DNA of 64,000 nt from NCBI RefSeq assembly GCF_030052815.1, contig NC_079504.1:55989502-56053501 (forward strand). Reading direction: 5' to 3'. Position 1 is the stretch's first letter, and the number at the start of each line of letters is the position of its first letter. The DNA comes from Hevea brasiliensis. Its lineage: Eukaryota > Streptophyta > Magnoliopsida > Malpighiales > Euphorbiaceae. The translations under genes and the position numbers were made by a program. The notes below the pieces were generated by a model. It was given only the letters and a program-made list of their open reading frames with translations. It did no database searches and was not told where the DNA came from. Shown here in pieces: positions 33,454-46,209 of the stretch.

Positions 33454-34322
33454 ATGTCCATATCTTGTTATTCAGATTCTGATGATACTCATAGTTCATC
33501 TACAGCTTGGATTTTAGATACTGGTGCCAGTTCTCACATTTCTAACAATATGCAGGAACTAGCAAATAGTAGCAGCTTGCGTTCTCAAGATGTTAGAGTC
33601 CGAATTGGCAAAGGTTCAACTATTGAAGCTTTAGCCATAGGATCTAAATCTTTTTACATGTTTGGACATGTTTTGTGTTTGGATAATATTTTATATGTAC
33701 CTGATGCTTTTAAGAACATCATTTCTATATCTAGTTTGACTAGAAATGGCTATGAATTTCAATTCACAGATGATGTTTGCAATATTTATTTTGGAAATAA
33801 ATATATTGGTTTGGGTTATATGAATGAAGGTCTTTATTATTTAGATAATAATGACAAACACAAAATGAATACAAGTGATCTAAATGAATGCAATGCCATG
33901 GTGAAAATCAACTCAAGTTCAAAACATATTTGGCACTTAAGGTTATGTCATGCTGTAGAAGATAGAATTGCAAAACTGGAGAAAATGGGGATTCTATCCT
34001 CATTGGGCTCTGAGCCTACTCCAACTTGTGAATCTTGCCTTCAAGGAAAAATGACTAGATCACCCTTTGTTGGACAAGGGCTAAGGGCTGAAAATATTTT
34101 AGAGCTAATACATAGTGATGTATGTGGTCCATTTAAGGAAATGGCTAGAGGCGGTTTTCATTACTTTATTACCTTTACTGATGATAAATCAAGGTTTGGG
34201 TATTTGTATTTGATGAAATACAAATATGAATCTTTTGAAAGTTCAAAGAATTTAAATCTAAAGTAGAAAATCAAACAGGAAAGAGTATTAAAGCTCTTTG
34301 ATCAGATCGTGGAGGTGAATAT
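33454..34322 (+). pseudogene. Copia protease and first half of integrase
   Basis: A 270-residue frame. The aspartic protease active site is AWILDTGASSHISN near residues 18-31, with D-T-G intact. VLCLDNILYVPDAFKNIISI is the second protease block. The GAG-pre-integrase domain has HIWHLRLCHAVEDRI and CESCLQGKMTRSPF, giving the H-H-C-C zinc set. The integrase core starts with HSDVCGPF (first aspartate) and FITFTDDKSRFGYLYLM. A frameshift near 34240 ends the frame. A TGA at 34299-34301, where an arginine codon is usual, lies just before SDRGGEYL, which carries the second aspartate. Confidence 0.9.
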
Positions 34323-35126
34323 TTGAGTACTAAATTTGATGAATACTTGAGAGAGCATGGCATTGTTTCCCAGCTGACTCTTCCAGGAATGCCACGGCTG
34401 AATGGTGTATCTGAAAGGAGAAATTGTACCCTATTGGATATGGTACGTAGTATGATGAGTTATACAGATATGCCAATCTCCTTTTGGGGATTTGCATTAG
34501 AATCAACTTTGTATATTCTGAATAGGATTCCATCAAAATCAGTTTCTTCCACACCTTATGAGATATGGCATGGAAGAAAACAAAGTCTTAAGCATGTTGA
34601 GATTTGGGGTTGTCCAGCTTATATCAAAAAGCTGAACACTGATAAATTGGAAATCAGATCAGAAAAGGGTCGATTTGTTGGATATCCAAAAGATAGTTTT
34701 GGATATTATTTTTATTTGCCTACATCACAAAAGGTTGTGGTGAGTAGAAATGCCACATTTCTTGAACAACAGTTTGTTCAAAAAGGAGGCAAAGGAAGGC
34801 AAATAGAGTTGGAATTAGAGAATTCTAACCAACCAACAGATCAGATGGATATAGATCCATCTAGTCAACCTACACCTATTAATGAAACATCTACAGCTGT
34901 TCCTTGTAGAAAAACCAGGGTATTTCACCCACCAGTGAGATATGGTTTCCTTCATGAAGAAGAACAAGAGTTGTCTACTCATGAAGAAGTAGATCATGGA
35001 GATGATCCACTTACCTATGAAGAAGCTATATCAGATATAGACTCTTCAAAATGGATTGATGCTATGAAATCTGAAATTGATTCCATGTATAAGAATCAAG
35101 TTTGGGATCTTGTTGACCCACCTTAA
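34323..35126 (+). pseudogene. Copia integrase second half and RT start
   Basis: A 267-residue frame. MPRLNGVSERRNCTLLDMVR carries the integrase glutamate region, followed by the core C-terminus (ISFWGFALESTLYILNRIPS) and the copia-specific block WGCPAYIKKLNTDKLEIRSE with GRFVGYPKDSFGYYFY. A serine/threonine/proline-rich linker leads to the beginning of the RVT_2 reverse transcriptase, YEEAISDIDSSKWIDAMKSE and NQVWDLVDPP. It is closed by TAA at 35124. The reading continues in the same frame after that stop. Confidence 0.9.
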
Positions 35127-35990
35127 GGTATTGTACCTATAGGGAACAAATGGGTTTTCAAGAAGAAAATTGATTCTGATGAAAAGGTAGAGACCTATAA
35201 GGCAAGGTTAGTAGCGAAATGGTTTCGCCAAAGGCAAGGAATCGACTATGAGGAGACTTTCTCGCCTGTTGCCATGCTTAAATCAATTAGGATTCTATTA
35301 GCAATAACTGCATACTATGATTATGAGATTTGGCAGATGGATGTCAAAACAGCTTTTCTCAATGGATACATTGAAGAAAACATTTTCATAGAACAACCTA
35401 GGGGTTTTGAATCCCAAGATGGTTCCAAGATATGCAAGCTAAAGTGATCCATTTATGGGTTAAAGCAAGTTTCGAGGAGTTGGAACATCCATTTTGATGA
35501 AGCCATTAAATCATTTGGTTTTATTAAAAATGAGGATGAGCCATGTGTATAAAAGAAGGTTAGTGATAGTGCTATCACTTTCCTTGTCTTATATGTGGAT
35601 GATATACTGTTGATGGGTAATGACACAGGTATGTTGACAACTGTAAATGTATGGTTATCAAATACATTCTCTATGAAAGACTTAGGAGAGGCAACCTATA
35701 TTCTTGGGATTCACATCTATAGAGATAGAGCAAAAAGAATAATTGGTTTATCCAAAAGTCTATACTTGGAAAAGGTGTTAAAGAGGTTTAACATGCTTGA
35801 TTCCAAGAGAGGATTATTACCAGTGAGACATGGTATCTATCTTTCTAAAGAAATGTCTCCAAAGACACCTGAAGAAAGAGATAAGATGGCCAGGATTCCA
35901 TATGCTTCGGCTATTGGAAGTTTAATGTATGCAATGTTGTGTACTAGGCCGGATATCACATATGCTGTTAGTTTGACTAGCAGGTATCAA
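35127..35990 (+). pseudogene. Copia reverse transcriptase
   Basis: Continuation of RVT_2: NKWVFKKKIDSDEKVETYKA, the block GIDYEETFSPVAMLKSIRIL, the MDVKTAFLNGYIEENIFIEQ segment with the first catalytic aspartate, a stop (TGA at about 35446) before SIYGLKQ, another stop near 35551, and the box FLVLYVDDILLMGND with the YVDD active site. After it come KDLGEATYILGIHIYRDR and SLYLEKVLKRFNM. It has the catalytic residues, but at least two stops interrupt it. The open part from 35595 runs on into RNase H. Confidence 0.9.
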
Positions 35991-36303
35991 TCCAATCCAG
36001 GTTTGGAACACTGGATAGCTGTTAAGAATATTCTTAAGTACTTGAGAAGAACTAAGGATTTATTCTTGATCTATGGAGGTGAAGACTTACAATTAGATGG
36101 TTATACTGATTCTGATTTCCAATCAGATATCGATGATAGAAAGTCTACCTCTGGATATGTGTTCATTTGTAATGGAGGTGCAGTCAGTTGGAAGAGTTTC
36201 AAATAGAGTACGACTGCAGATCCCACTACCGAGACTGAGTATATTGCTGCATCAGATGTTGCAAAGGAAGCTGTTTGGATAAAGAAGTTCGTGACAGAAC
36301 TTA
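35991..36303 (+). pseudogene. Copia RNase H, left piece
   Basis: LEHWIAVKNILKYLRRTKD leads to the RNase H block GYTDSDFQSDIDDRKSTSGY, which has the conserved D-x-D and the K-S-T-S-G-Y sequence, then GGAVSWKSFK and a TAG at 36204-36206 before STTADPTTETEYIAAS, which holds the catalytic glutamate. The reading is cut at 36303 by the solo LTR and resumes at 39778. The TAG replaces the glutamine usual at this site (S-x-K-Q-S). Confidence 0.9.
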
Positions 36304-36830
36304 TGTAACACCCCGAACCTCCGAGTTATGAATAATACCATTTTTTGTCTGTGACTAATACTATTCAAAGACACCTTGAGGACCAAAAATAAATAGAAAA
36401 TTAATTGAGATAGACACAATAAAAATTCTAGTGAACAAAAAAGCTAAGGACTCATCGGGTATTATAAAAAGAAGGATTATGACCCGATGAGGGGCATTTT
36501 AGTCAATTCACCTCAAGAGTTGACTTTTGACCAAAATGTCAATTAAATTAAATGAAATTAATGAATTAAATTATGGGGTAAAAATTGAAGAAAAATTCAA
36601 GTAAAAAAATATGTAAGGGAAAATTTAAGAAATGAAAACTTAAACTTTCATTTCCATTATGAAAAAATTAAAATGAAAGACTTATGAGCTTTTGATAGTT
36701 AAATTTAATTATTTAATTAAAAGAAAAAAATTAAGTGTAAATGTAAAAAAAAAAAAGGGAATAAAAATTTAAGTTTAATTATCCTTATGACACAATTAAA
36801 ATTTAAAATTTTAATAAGCTAAGTTTGGGG

Positions 36831-36834
<4 letters not shown>

Positions 36835-36901
<67 letters not shown>
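36835..36901. repeat. (TA)n microsatellite in the solo LTR
   Basis: About 67 bp of uninterrupted AT/TA, the longest simple repeat in the window. It is near what would be the U3/R region of the LTR, shortly before a C/T-rich stretch. Confidence 0.95.
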
Positions 36902-36903
<2 letters not shown>

Positions 36904-36962
36904 AAGACAAATGTCTTATTCATTTCTTTTTTTCATAAGATGCCACCACCCTCTCCTTTCTC

Positions 36963-36965
<3 letters not shown>

Positions 36966-37003
<38 letters not shown>
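36966..37003. repeat. (TC)n microsatellite in the solo LTR
   Basis: About 38 bp of CT repeats in a longer C/T-rich stretch. Related LTRs have shorter CTCTCT runs at the same place (47755-47775 and 58215-58235), so this is an expansion of an LTR feature. Confidence 0.95.
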
Positions 37004-37007
<4 letters not shown>

Positions 37008-39777
37008 CTCTTCTTCTTCCACTTCTTCCCCTCATTGATTTCTCCTTCCAAGTTTTAATTCCCTTAAATTCCCTTCATAAATTCCATAGCCCACTAAAAG
37101 AAAACATCAAAGAGATCTTTGATTGAGAGATTAAAAGCAAGGAGAATAAGAATTGGAAGAAAAGTGAAGTTGGAAAGAAATCAACAAGAGGTAATTTTCT
37201 TTTCATGTTAGATTAGTTGTATAAGCTTGGAATGAAGTTAATTTATGATGAAATTTCATAAGAAAATAAAAGAAAACATATATGGAACCTAAACTAGGGT
37301 TTTGGCTAAATGGGAGAAAAAAATTAGGGTTTTGAACATTAGGGTTAGAGACCAAAAATATGAAGAAGTGCTAAATGATGTCTTTGACATAGTTTAAGGA
37401 AAGAAATAGCCATTTGTGACCTAATTAAGTGTGTTAGAAGTGTTTAAATCAAAGCCAAATTCGGATTGGGTATGAAGCATGACCCAAAGTCAACTTTGAG
37501 GGACCAAAAATGAAATTTTACAAGTTCAATTGGTATGAGACCAATTGGGACTGAAAATAGGCACTAAATGACACAGTTTTCATTCAGGAAGCATGCCCAA
37601 AAAGTGACCAAAACCTAGTGAACAAACTGACCAAACTTAAAAAACTATAGTATAAACAGTACACATGAACAATAATCGTATTTGGGTCATAACTCGAGCT
37701 AGGCAAGTCAAAATGACCTGAAATTTTACCAGTGGTTAGATGAGATATAGACCTAAAACTTTCATGAAGAACACAAATCCAAATTATGCCATTAACCCAA
37801 TCAAATTATTGAGCAAAGTTGAGTTACTGAATCTGCAAAACTGCAGAATTGCCATATGAGTAGTAAAGTTTCAATGGCTATAACTCTCTCTAGAAAACTC
37901 CAATTTAGGCGATTCTTGAACTGATGGAAACCTAAGACATAGTAGAATATTTCATATGAAGAATGTTAGGCCAAATTATGAACTTAACTCAATCAAATTG
38001 CGAAACGAATTCGGGTCACCGAATCTGCCAGAATCTGGACACCTAAAATTGACCAAATAAACAGTAAATTTTGCAAGGCTATAACTCTCTCTAGAAAACT
38101 CTGATTTAGGCGATTCTTAAACCGATGGAAACCTATGACATAGTAGAACATTTCATATGAAGAACATTAGACCAAATTATGGACTTATCTTGGTCAAATT
38201 GCTGAACGAATTTGGATCGATAAATCTGCTAGAACGAAATCTGCAGCATGAACAGTGACGTGAACAATAATGGTGTTTTGGGCATAACTTGAGCTACACA
38301 GCTTCAAATTAGGCGATTGAAAAAGGAAAATAAAGTTAAGACCTAAATGAACAATTTTCATGAAGAACACTTCATCAAATTATGATCGAAACTAGGTACA
38401 AATTGGGTTCAATGATTGGGGTACCAAGCTCTCCCAAAACCAAAATATTCTAAAATTTTCAAAGCTAACTTGGGATGCATTAGACATGCATGTAATGAGT
38501 TCTTGGAAGCAATTGAGATTGGTATTGAGGTATTCTATTTGTTTATTTTCAGTAGAAAAAGAAGTTGGAACGGACAAGGAGAAGTAGGTAACAAGGAAGG
38601 AGAATTATTGAAGGTTTGTGCACAACCAACATTTTCTTCGTTTTTAAACTTGTAAATTGCTTGGAATGTTTTAAATTGAATGAGTTTGCTTTGAACAAGT
38701 TTACTTTGACTGAAATATGGTTTTTCTCTTGCATTTAAGAAATTTAGGTGTTGCCACCTTTATTTGGATATTATGATGCATTTAAATGTGTTTATTAGTT
38801 TATAAATGTGATTGTTGAATGGAAAATTTTGAAAACTGTTTTGAAACCACAGTTAGCATGACAGTCCCTTTCGGAACTCCCCAGTAGTAATGGCTACTTA
38901 GGGTTTTATAGTTGATATTGATTATGTCTCCCATTAATAATGGTTAGTGGGGTAAGACTACATGAGTACTCATTAGCTAGCTAGCCCTTCCCTCATTAAT
39001 AACGGTTAGTGAGGTTGAGATGGCTTTGTCGTGGTGTACAACAGGGCACTAATCGTGAAATTTTATGTCATAGCCTAAACTGTGTGTTGATGTTGGCAAC
39101 ACTAATGCTTTGTGAATTGTGATTTATGAAATGTGATTTCTCATTTGAAATGTTATTCAAATAAATGGTTCTTATGAACTTAGAACTATTGTGATGTTTT
39201 CATGCTTAAGAAGGATGTGATTTGTTATGCTTTGACAAATTGTGTTTTTACCTTAAGTTTGAAATTTTAGTTGTGCACCACTGAGTGATATATTCAGCGA
39301 TAGCTTCTTTATGCTGTCGCAGGAAAGGGAAAGGAGAAGGCTGCTGAGTGAGAGACTTGGAAGCAATATTTTGGTTTTGATTGTGGGTATATAGAGTAGG
39401 TATACCTCTGTAATTTCCTTTTGATGTATTTTGTACCTATATGTATGGATGTACGGACATTGAGCAGTTTGTATTTAAAAGCACTGCATTGCTATCACAT
39501 TTTGAGTTTGTAACCATTTTGTATTTCACTTTGAGACTTATGAAAATGTAACTTTTGCAATATTTATTCTATTACTATTTCCAATGAATGTTTACATGGA
39601 ATTTTAACTATTCTCATGCAATTTTCCGCAACAGAATTGATAAGACAAAAAGCTATGATTTGTTTTAAAATCCCTTGAAGCATAACTAATGGGTTATCGG
39701 TAGGTGTAGTTTGGTAATTCATTAGGTATGCTACGGGAACATGTCATGCCTTACAAGGGATAAGGTGTGACAACTTA

Positions 39778-40052
39778 CAGTAGTTTCTTCCATTGAGTCA
39801 GCAGTTCCACTACACTGTGACAATAATGGAGCAGTCATACAGGCTAAGGAACCAAGGCCTCACCAAAAATCCAAACACATAGAAAGGCGCTACCACATTA
39901 TCAGAGAAATAGTTGAACGAGGCGATGTAGCCATGCAGAAAATAGCATCAACTAAAAATCAAACTGATCCATTCACTAAGCTTATGTCACAGACTCAGCT
40001 AGACAGACATCTTGAGAAGATGGGTATGAGATATTGTAATGAATGGCTCTAG
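39778..40052 (+). pseudogene. Copia RNase H, right piece and pol end
   Basis: After the second ACTTA copy the translation continues with IESAVPLHCDNNGAVIQAKE and PHQKSKHIERRYHIIREIVE, the end of copia RNase H with its last catalytic aspartate (C-D-N). Then come VAMQKIASTKNQTDPFTKLM, QLDRHLEKMGMRY, and a stop at about 40050. This C-terminal tail is standard for copia pol and ends just before the polypurine tract. Confidence 0.9.
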
Positions 40053-40056
40053 TGCT

Positions 40057-40066
40057 AGTGGGAGAT
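40057..40066 (+). promoter_or_regulatory. Copia polypurine tract
   Basis: AGTGGGAGAT directly precedes the 3' LTR start TGTTAG at 40067, with the pol stop a few bases upstream. Confidence 0.85.
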
Positions 40067-42177
40067 TGTTAGTAGTATGCCCTAGAGCATATCATTTAGT
40101 ATGTCTCTTGTACATGTTTTATTAATAAAAGGCATTTCCACTTTTCCGTTTACATAATATATTTATGTGTAATAGAGAAGGTCCATTGATATTTTGTTAG
40201 AAATTCTATTCTTAAGTTATTAAGAATATGAGTGACAGTATTTCTAGTACAAAGTATCATAAATAGGTTCATGATCGAGGATACTTCATAATAAGGACAT
40301 AACTTATCCAGAAAGATTGTATTCATGTTTATTCCCAAGTTATTTATATGAGATATAAATAAGATGGAATGGTGAGTCTCATGCCATATGACAAACATGA
40401 TAGGCACTTATAAACGATAAGTAGGCCGAACCAATGACACTTATGACAAGCACATGGAGTTTACTCTTGTCAATTTTTTGTCATAAATCATATCAGTGCA
40501 TATAATCTTTAGACCTGAGATAGCATAGTTATCTTGTATATAGGTAGTTTGAGTTTGATACTGCTTTCATACTTGTACTGTGTATGGGTATATGGGCACG
40601 TGTTGGCTCCTACTAGTTATATATGGAGGTAGGTGTTGATCAAGATGGAATCTGTTCCTGTAAGTAAATAGAGATAAAATCCTATGTTCATTTAATTGTT
40701 CTTGATGTTTCAAGTTCCTGGCCAGGGCAGATAAATTTAATCAGAAAAGAGTTTCTGATGAGAAAATCTTTTTAATCAAGAACTGGAATTAAAAGAGAAT
40801 ATAATATTCATAGCAAATGGAGTTTGACATAAACCATGACTCCAGCTTGAGTTGGGATTTTATAACAGAGAGATTCCAGTGCATGGAAATATATGATTAT
40901 AGGTTCATTTAAGGTAAATCTTATTACTAATTGGGTGGCCATGGCATGCTATGCTAGGTGTTAACCATGGTCAATGAGGTGCATAAAATGATTTAGAGAA
41001 ATCATTTATGGTAAGAAAGAGTTCTGATGATATTAAGAGTTGATATCATATTTCATTGCCAATTAGTGATGAGCCTAGTAAGTCACACACATACACAAGT
41101 TATCACCTAATTAAATATGATTTAATTAATTAATTAAAGAGTTTAATTGATTAATTAAATAGGTTTGGTTTGCAATTAGATTGCAAAGTCCCTAGCATGA
41201 CTGGAAACCAAATCTAGATTATTGGATGTATAGTATAAGTTAAATTTATATTTAAAGTGTTTAAATATGAATTTAATTAATGAGAAATTAATTAATAGAG
41301 ATTAATTAATTAATTTATATTTGATATAAATTCATTAGAAGAAGAGAAATAATTATTTTGGGTTAAGAACTCAAAATTAAGACACATGGGCATTTTGGTC
41401 ATTTCACAGGGTGACATGTGGCACTATGAGATGGTGACACATGGCATTACACATAAGCTTGCCAAATGTCTTTTAATCATATAAGATGATTAAAATTAAG
41501 ATTAAATATAGGTTTGACACTTGGCACAATGTGATTGGGTCAATTAAACCTAGAACCAATCAAAGGGTGACATGTGGCAAGGGTTTTAAGTGGTGACCTA
41601 GCTATATAAGTGTTGTTATGAAAAAATAAAACATACAAGCTGTTGCCTCCCATTGTGTGCCGCCACCCTTGAGACTCACATTCTCTCTTCCTCCTCATCT
41701 CTCATCTATTCCAAGAGATTAGCAAACAATCTCTTGAATTAAAAATACTAGAAATTATTTCTAGTGTCCTGTTTACATATTTAATCTCTTAAAAGGCAGA
41801 ACTTGATTTTCTAAATAATAAAAAAAGCTTTAGAAGCTGTTCAAGGGCTGCCATAGGTGTTTTTGGTGTGGACAAGCTAGAGGGACAACATTTGGTGTCC
41901 TGAAGACGAATCTCAAAGGCGCAAATACACTGCAGTGCATCAAGAGGTTAGTGTGTTTGTTCTTGATTTAATCAAGGGTTCTAAAATTAATCTGATTAAT
42001 TCTAAAATCTTAAATGGCAAATACAGATCCAAAAACATATTAAAAGAGTTTTAATATATTGTTTATCATTGAAATCAAATAGATAAAAATAAATCTTGCA
42101 TGATGCATGTGACCATAGGTGAAAATTTTTGAATTTAATGGTATAAACTTGTGTTTTTCACACTTCTGCTCCTTTCA
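40067..42177 (+). repeat. Copia 3' LTR
   Basis: 2111 bp, TGTTAGTAGTATGCCC to CTGCTCCTTTCA, close to the 5' LTR over its full length. The TGGTG flank follows. The GGCATTTTGGTCATTTCAC box is at 41390-41408. Confidence 0.92.
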
Positions 42178-45063
42178 TGGTGCACAACATTAACAAAATG
42201 CAACTTTAAATCACAAATCATAAGTCATATAAATAGTGGATACTTAAAACTATAGTTAAATTTAAAGATAGTGAATGTCATAAAGAATTTAAACTCCATT
42301 TCACAATATCACAATAAATATCAACAAATCACACACACACAGCTTAATCATGTTCCAAAGTCCAATTCATTCTAAAAGTCGATGGCTAGTGAGGAATAAC
42401 ATAGCTAGCTAACAATAATATGAGTACTTATTCTATTCGTCCTCAATAGGCACACACCTCAACACTTCAGCCAGAAAGGGAATTCAAAGTCAATTCATCC
42501 CATTAGACAAGCTAGCGAGGAATTCAATCAATATACATGATAATTCTGGCTTCAAACCATTTATAATGTTTTACAAGCAATAAGTATCCATCAAATATCA
42601 TTAAGATAATTTTTCACAATTTAAACAATAATAGACAATTTATCATAATTCATTTCAATTGAAAATTCAAAAGAAGTAACTGTTGTGCACAAACCTCTGA
42701 TAAATGTCTCTTGGCTCTAACTCAGTGTTTCCTTTCCCTTCCCTAAGTCTTTGCTAACTGAAACACAAAATTTGAAGTGTTTCAGTACTCATTTAAACTG
42801 TCTCTAATAAGAATGCTTAATAATTAGTTTATTGAATTTTATTATTTCCCTTAGTCAACCTAAAATGTTGACCCTCGATGCACTCTAGGTGAATTAGGTT
42901 TTAATGTTATCAATATGTCACATTTTATAGCCTTTTAATGTTGGTACATGTTACCCAATTCATTTTCAAGTATATTGCATTTTATTGCAATTTGCCGGAT
43001 TTCGGTATACTAATTTGACCTAGCCAGATGACCTAGTTCCCTTGGTTTTCGGGTTTCGGTCCAAACTACAAACTTGTAGGTCTATGTCTTATTGCACGCG
43101 GGGCAAAATTTCAGGTCATTCTAAGTTGTGTAGACCAAGTTATGGTCAATCTACCAATGCTGTACAGAATGCACCAAAATGGTAACTTTAGGTGATTTTT
43201 AGGTCACTTTTGGTTCGACCAGTTTTTGGACCTGAACTTGTGTAAACTATTTGGCTTGGTTCTGGCCATTTCTGGGCTTTGGTGTCTTCATAAGATTTGT
43301 AGATATATGTCTCAACTATTCATGGTAAAATTTTAGGTCAATTGGACCTGTTTTGAGTGAGTTATGGCCAAAACACCAACTGCTGCCCAAATGGTAAAAT
43401 TTCAGGCTTTCAATTCACTAATCCGGATTTAGTCATTTTTCAAATCACCTTCTAGGCAGAATTTTGGTAAGCTTCCTTCATGAAAGTTGGCACATTTTGT
43501 GCCTAATTTCACCTCCAATTGGTCTCATACCAATTGGAGTCACACACTTAAGGTTCTAAGCCAAAACATACACTGTTATATTACACATTGTTCATCCTTA
43601 ACCAATTACACATCCAACACTTACCAAGTTAACTCTCTCATGCCATTTCTTGTTTGTACCATAACATTAACACATTTAGCAACACATTTTTGGTCATTTT
43701 GGTAGCTTGTAACCACTCTCAACATACACCTTATAACTTAGAATTTTTCCAAGTCCAATTACAACAATTAAAGTCCCATTTACCACAATTCAACCACATG
43801 AACATACCTCATTTCCATGTCCAAATTCTAACAATTAAACACACACACATGCTGCCATCCTTTGCAACATAATTCAACAATATTTCATGAACTCAAACAC
43901 TTCAATCTTCTTCATGAGGCTGCCACAAGTTTACACGTACCCATCAATTTCCATTTTCACTTTTCAAGCTTCCAAATCAAACCTTACACATGGAATTCAA
44001 CTACAATACAATCAAACATTTAAATCATCATTCAAACCACTATTTACATGCAAGAATAAGCTGTTCTTATTGAGGTTTCATGGCTGCCAAAATGTACATC
44101 TCCATTAAAACATCAAACTTCAAAAATTCTTCCATAAATCAACTACCCACAACATCCATTCAAGGTTTAATGAAACAAGAATAAAAAATACATACCACTT
44201 TTGAAATTCTTCAAAACCTCACCAAAACTTAACTTTCTTACTGCCTATCTACTGCCCAAGTTGTATAGAACAACTTTAATGAAGGAACCTAATGGAAAAT
44301 GTAGCTAGAGCATGCTTGCATGGAGCTTTGAGTGTGGACGTCCATGGAGGTTTGAGAGCATTTCAATTTCGGCTGGTTTTGCAAAGTGAGGAAGATGAAG
44401 GCATATTCTGCCACAATGATGCTTAATGGTCCACTTTAGGGGTGTTAGTGGAGCACTAGTTGAATTAAAAGTATTTTTTAATGTTAAACTTTCCAATTTT
44501 CCACATTTTTCTCTTATCTTTTGCTATTTAGATTATGTACCACTATTTTAGTTTTTCATGACATTTTCCAAGTGTAATATCATTTATTTTTAATGGAAAT
44601 TTAGGTCAAAAGACAACTCGGGATGTCAAATGACCACAATGCCCCTATTCGGGTTGCATTCTCGATTTTTCGGTAACACCGAGTTTTGTCATTTTCTCGA
44701 TTTCTCGTTTTTCTTTGTACTAATTAATTAATTTTTCTTTGATATTTCTAATGATATTTATACTTCAATAGATGTTTATTTAAGTCTTAAAAATATTTTT
44801 TAGGGTTCCCCGTAGTCCAGGGCTAGTTAACGGTCCACGCCATAACTTCCCGGCACCCATCGCTATGGTTCTCGGCTCGTTTAACTTGGTTACATTTCAT
44901 TGCTATTATTTTTCCTTTATTTTTCTTGTATTTTCTTTTCTTGTATTTCATTATTTTATGTCTCCTCATCAATATTTAAGTGTAGTTCTAGGCATTCTAG
45001 CTATCCGGATGGACACTGGTCACCAGAATAGTAGAACGCACTACCGAACATAGGGGTGTTACA
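42178..45063 (-). mobile_element. Minus-strand 3.5-kb LTR, right piece (5' start of the LTR)
   Basis: This continues the LTR interrupted by copia. Its outer edge ends GGGGTGTTACA at 45063, the reverse complement of the TGTAACACCCC start of this LTR family. The inverted form of the AGCGATGGGT box is visible near 44860, and the inverted GGCATT-GTCATTTGAC box near 44630. Total LTR length without copia is about 3.54 kb, close to the 3.47-kb solo LTR at 36304. No internal sequence is attached, so it is a solo LTR. Duplication: GTGCC (21745-21749) and ATGCC (45064-45068), with one mismatch. Confidence 0.82.
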
Positions 45064-45068
45064 ATGCC

Positions 45069-46204
45069 GAAACAAAACCACGCGATTCTCCTCCAGTAAG
45101 TTACACAGCCCTACTTTGCGGGACCCGTGTAGTGACATACGGGCTGTGTACTATGCTACAGCCTATTTTCTGACTCGAATTCCCCTCCTATTTTCTGATT
45201 CGAACGAGACTCCTAAAGCCTTTTGGACTCAAAATGACCTAACCCTAGAGCAACCAATATAAATAGAAAAGAAAATATCAGGAAGGGAGGTCGGTCACTG
45301 TCATCAGGACTGCTGTTGAAGGTTGCTATTGTCGGACTCTACATCAGAACCAAAAGAAGTTTTCCAGCTGAAGCTCCACAAGATCAAAGCTGTAAACTCT
45401 CTTTGGTTCCTTCGTTTCATCTCCTTAGACAGATTTTTATTATTTTATTTCTTCTGCATAACTCTCCTTTTATTGTTTTTACTTTTTATCATGACATTTG
45501 TTAAACTCACCATGAGTGAGTAGTTTTCTTATTCTGGATTTGGGAGAGTAGCTCTTATAATTATTATTATGGATGAACCCTGAGTTTTATTTATTAGATT
45601 TGAGATTCGTTTCTTGATTTAATTTCTTGTGATCTTAATGCATGCTATGTGTTGGTACCCACTTAGTTATGATTGTAGATGTTAATTGAAGGACTGAGAG
45701 GTGAAGATTAACATTAGAAAATCAAGATCTTGAACCTAGGAATTCTGACCTAGACATAGGCTGATACCTTTGTGGAACCTAAAAATTGGTCAAAGGTCTT
45801 AAAGGATTCTAATTAATTTGATCACCATGAAAGTAGGGTTCTAGTTAATTAGAATACACCCTAGATGCCTTGAGAGAGGATTTAGGATAACTTAGGACTG
45901 ATTTCCATCAAGGAAAATGATTCTCAATTCAGTAAATAAATAAGATAACATCCCTAGTAAGATTCAAGTGTGAAATCTTAATTCCAGAATTGTTTCAAAT
46001 AAATCATTTCCTTTTAAGTTTACCATTTTAGTATTTAAAGTTAACAAACTTCATTCCCTAAGTATTTGATAGCCTAGACAGTTAAGATTTCTGTGTAGAT
46101 TGGTACTTGCTAAACAAAATTCCTCATGGGAACGATACTCTACTTATCACTTTATTATTTGTTAGCGATACGTGCTCTTGTGGTGATTGCAAAATAGTGA
46201 AACA
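45069..46204 (+). repeat. Athila 3' LTR, right piece
   Basis: This piece continues the 5' LTR match from the point where the left piece stops (AAACCAC-GATTCTCCTCCAG region) to the LTR end GTGAAACA. Left plus right pieces total 1608 bp, the same as the 5' LTR. The TGTAC duplication follows. Confidence 0.92.
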
Positions 46205-46209
46205 TGTAC

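Larger units (their letters stand above)
36304..39772 (+). mobile_element. Solo LTR (3.47 kb) inserted in copia RNase H
   Basis: It runs TGTAACACCCCGAACC to AAGGTGTGACA and is flanked by exact ACTTA at 36299-36303 and 39773-39777. The RNase H reading of copia stops and resumes precisely at these points. There is no internal region, so it is a solo LTR. It belongs with the LTRs at 57839-61072 and (inverted) 21750-45063: all end with a TTCATTAGGTAT word and a GGTGTGACA terminus. It contains a (TA)n and a (TC)n run and four diverged about 200-bp modules at about 37680-38370. Confidence 0.93.
22409..42177 (+). mobile_element. Ty1/copia retrotransposon with two later insertions
   Basis: Two LTRs of about 2.1 kb (22409-24515, 40067-42177) start TGTTAG and end CCTTTCA. 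The order protease, integrase, RT, RNase H between them is that of Ty1/copia. The flanks TGGTA (22404-22408) and TGGTG (42178-42182) form a near-exact target duplication. Two insertions lie inside: the composite unit 26101-32366 in the leader and the solo LTR 36304-39772 in RNase H. Without them the element is about 10.0 kb. By eye the first 165 bp of the LTRs differ at about six positions. Several stops and a frameshift make it defective. The long LTRs and leader suggest the Angela/Tork side of plant copia, but the lineage is not proven. Confidence 0.9.
10451..46204 (+). mobile_element. Athila-type Ty3/gypsy retrotransposon (nested host)
   Basis: The element runs from TGATACAC at 10451 to GAAACA at 46204 and is flanked by an exact 5-bp duplication TGTAC (10446-10450 and 46205-46209). 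Contents in order: 1608-bp LTR, tRNA-Asp-type primer site, gag, protease, RT, RNase H, integrase, a third ORF, long 3' non-coding region, polypurine tract, and a 3' LTR split by a 23.3-kb insertion at 21750-45063. Without the insertion and its duplicated bases the 3' LTR is also 1608 bp. Comparing the first 190 bp of the two LTRs by eye gives about ten differences, so it is not recent. Multiple stops show that it is not autonomous now. Confidence 0.93.

Noticed and set aside
36911..37126. Serine/leucine-rich small protein
   Set aside because: It is the translation of a (TC)n microsatellite and C/T-rich LTR leader.
42178..45063. Cluster of short open frames of 60-75 codons that might be small host genes
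   Set aside because: They are on the antisense of a solo LTR, with asparagine/threonine/histidine-rich composition, and do not recur in related LTRs.
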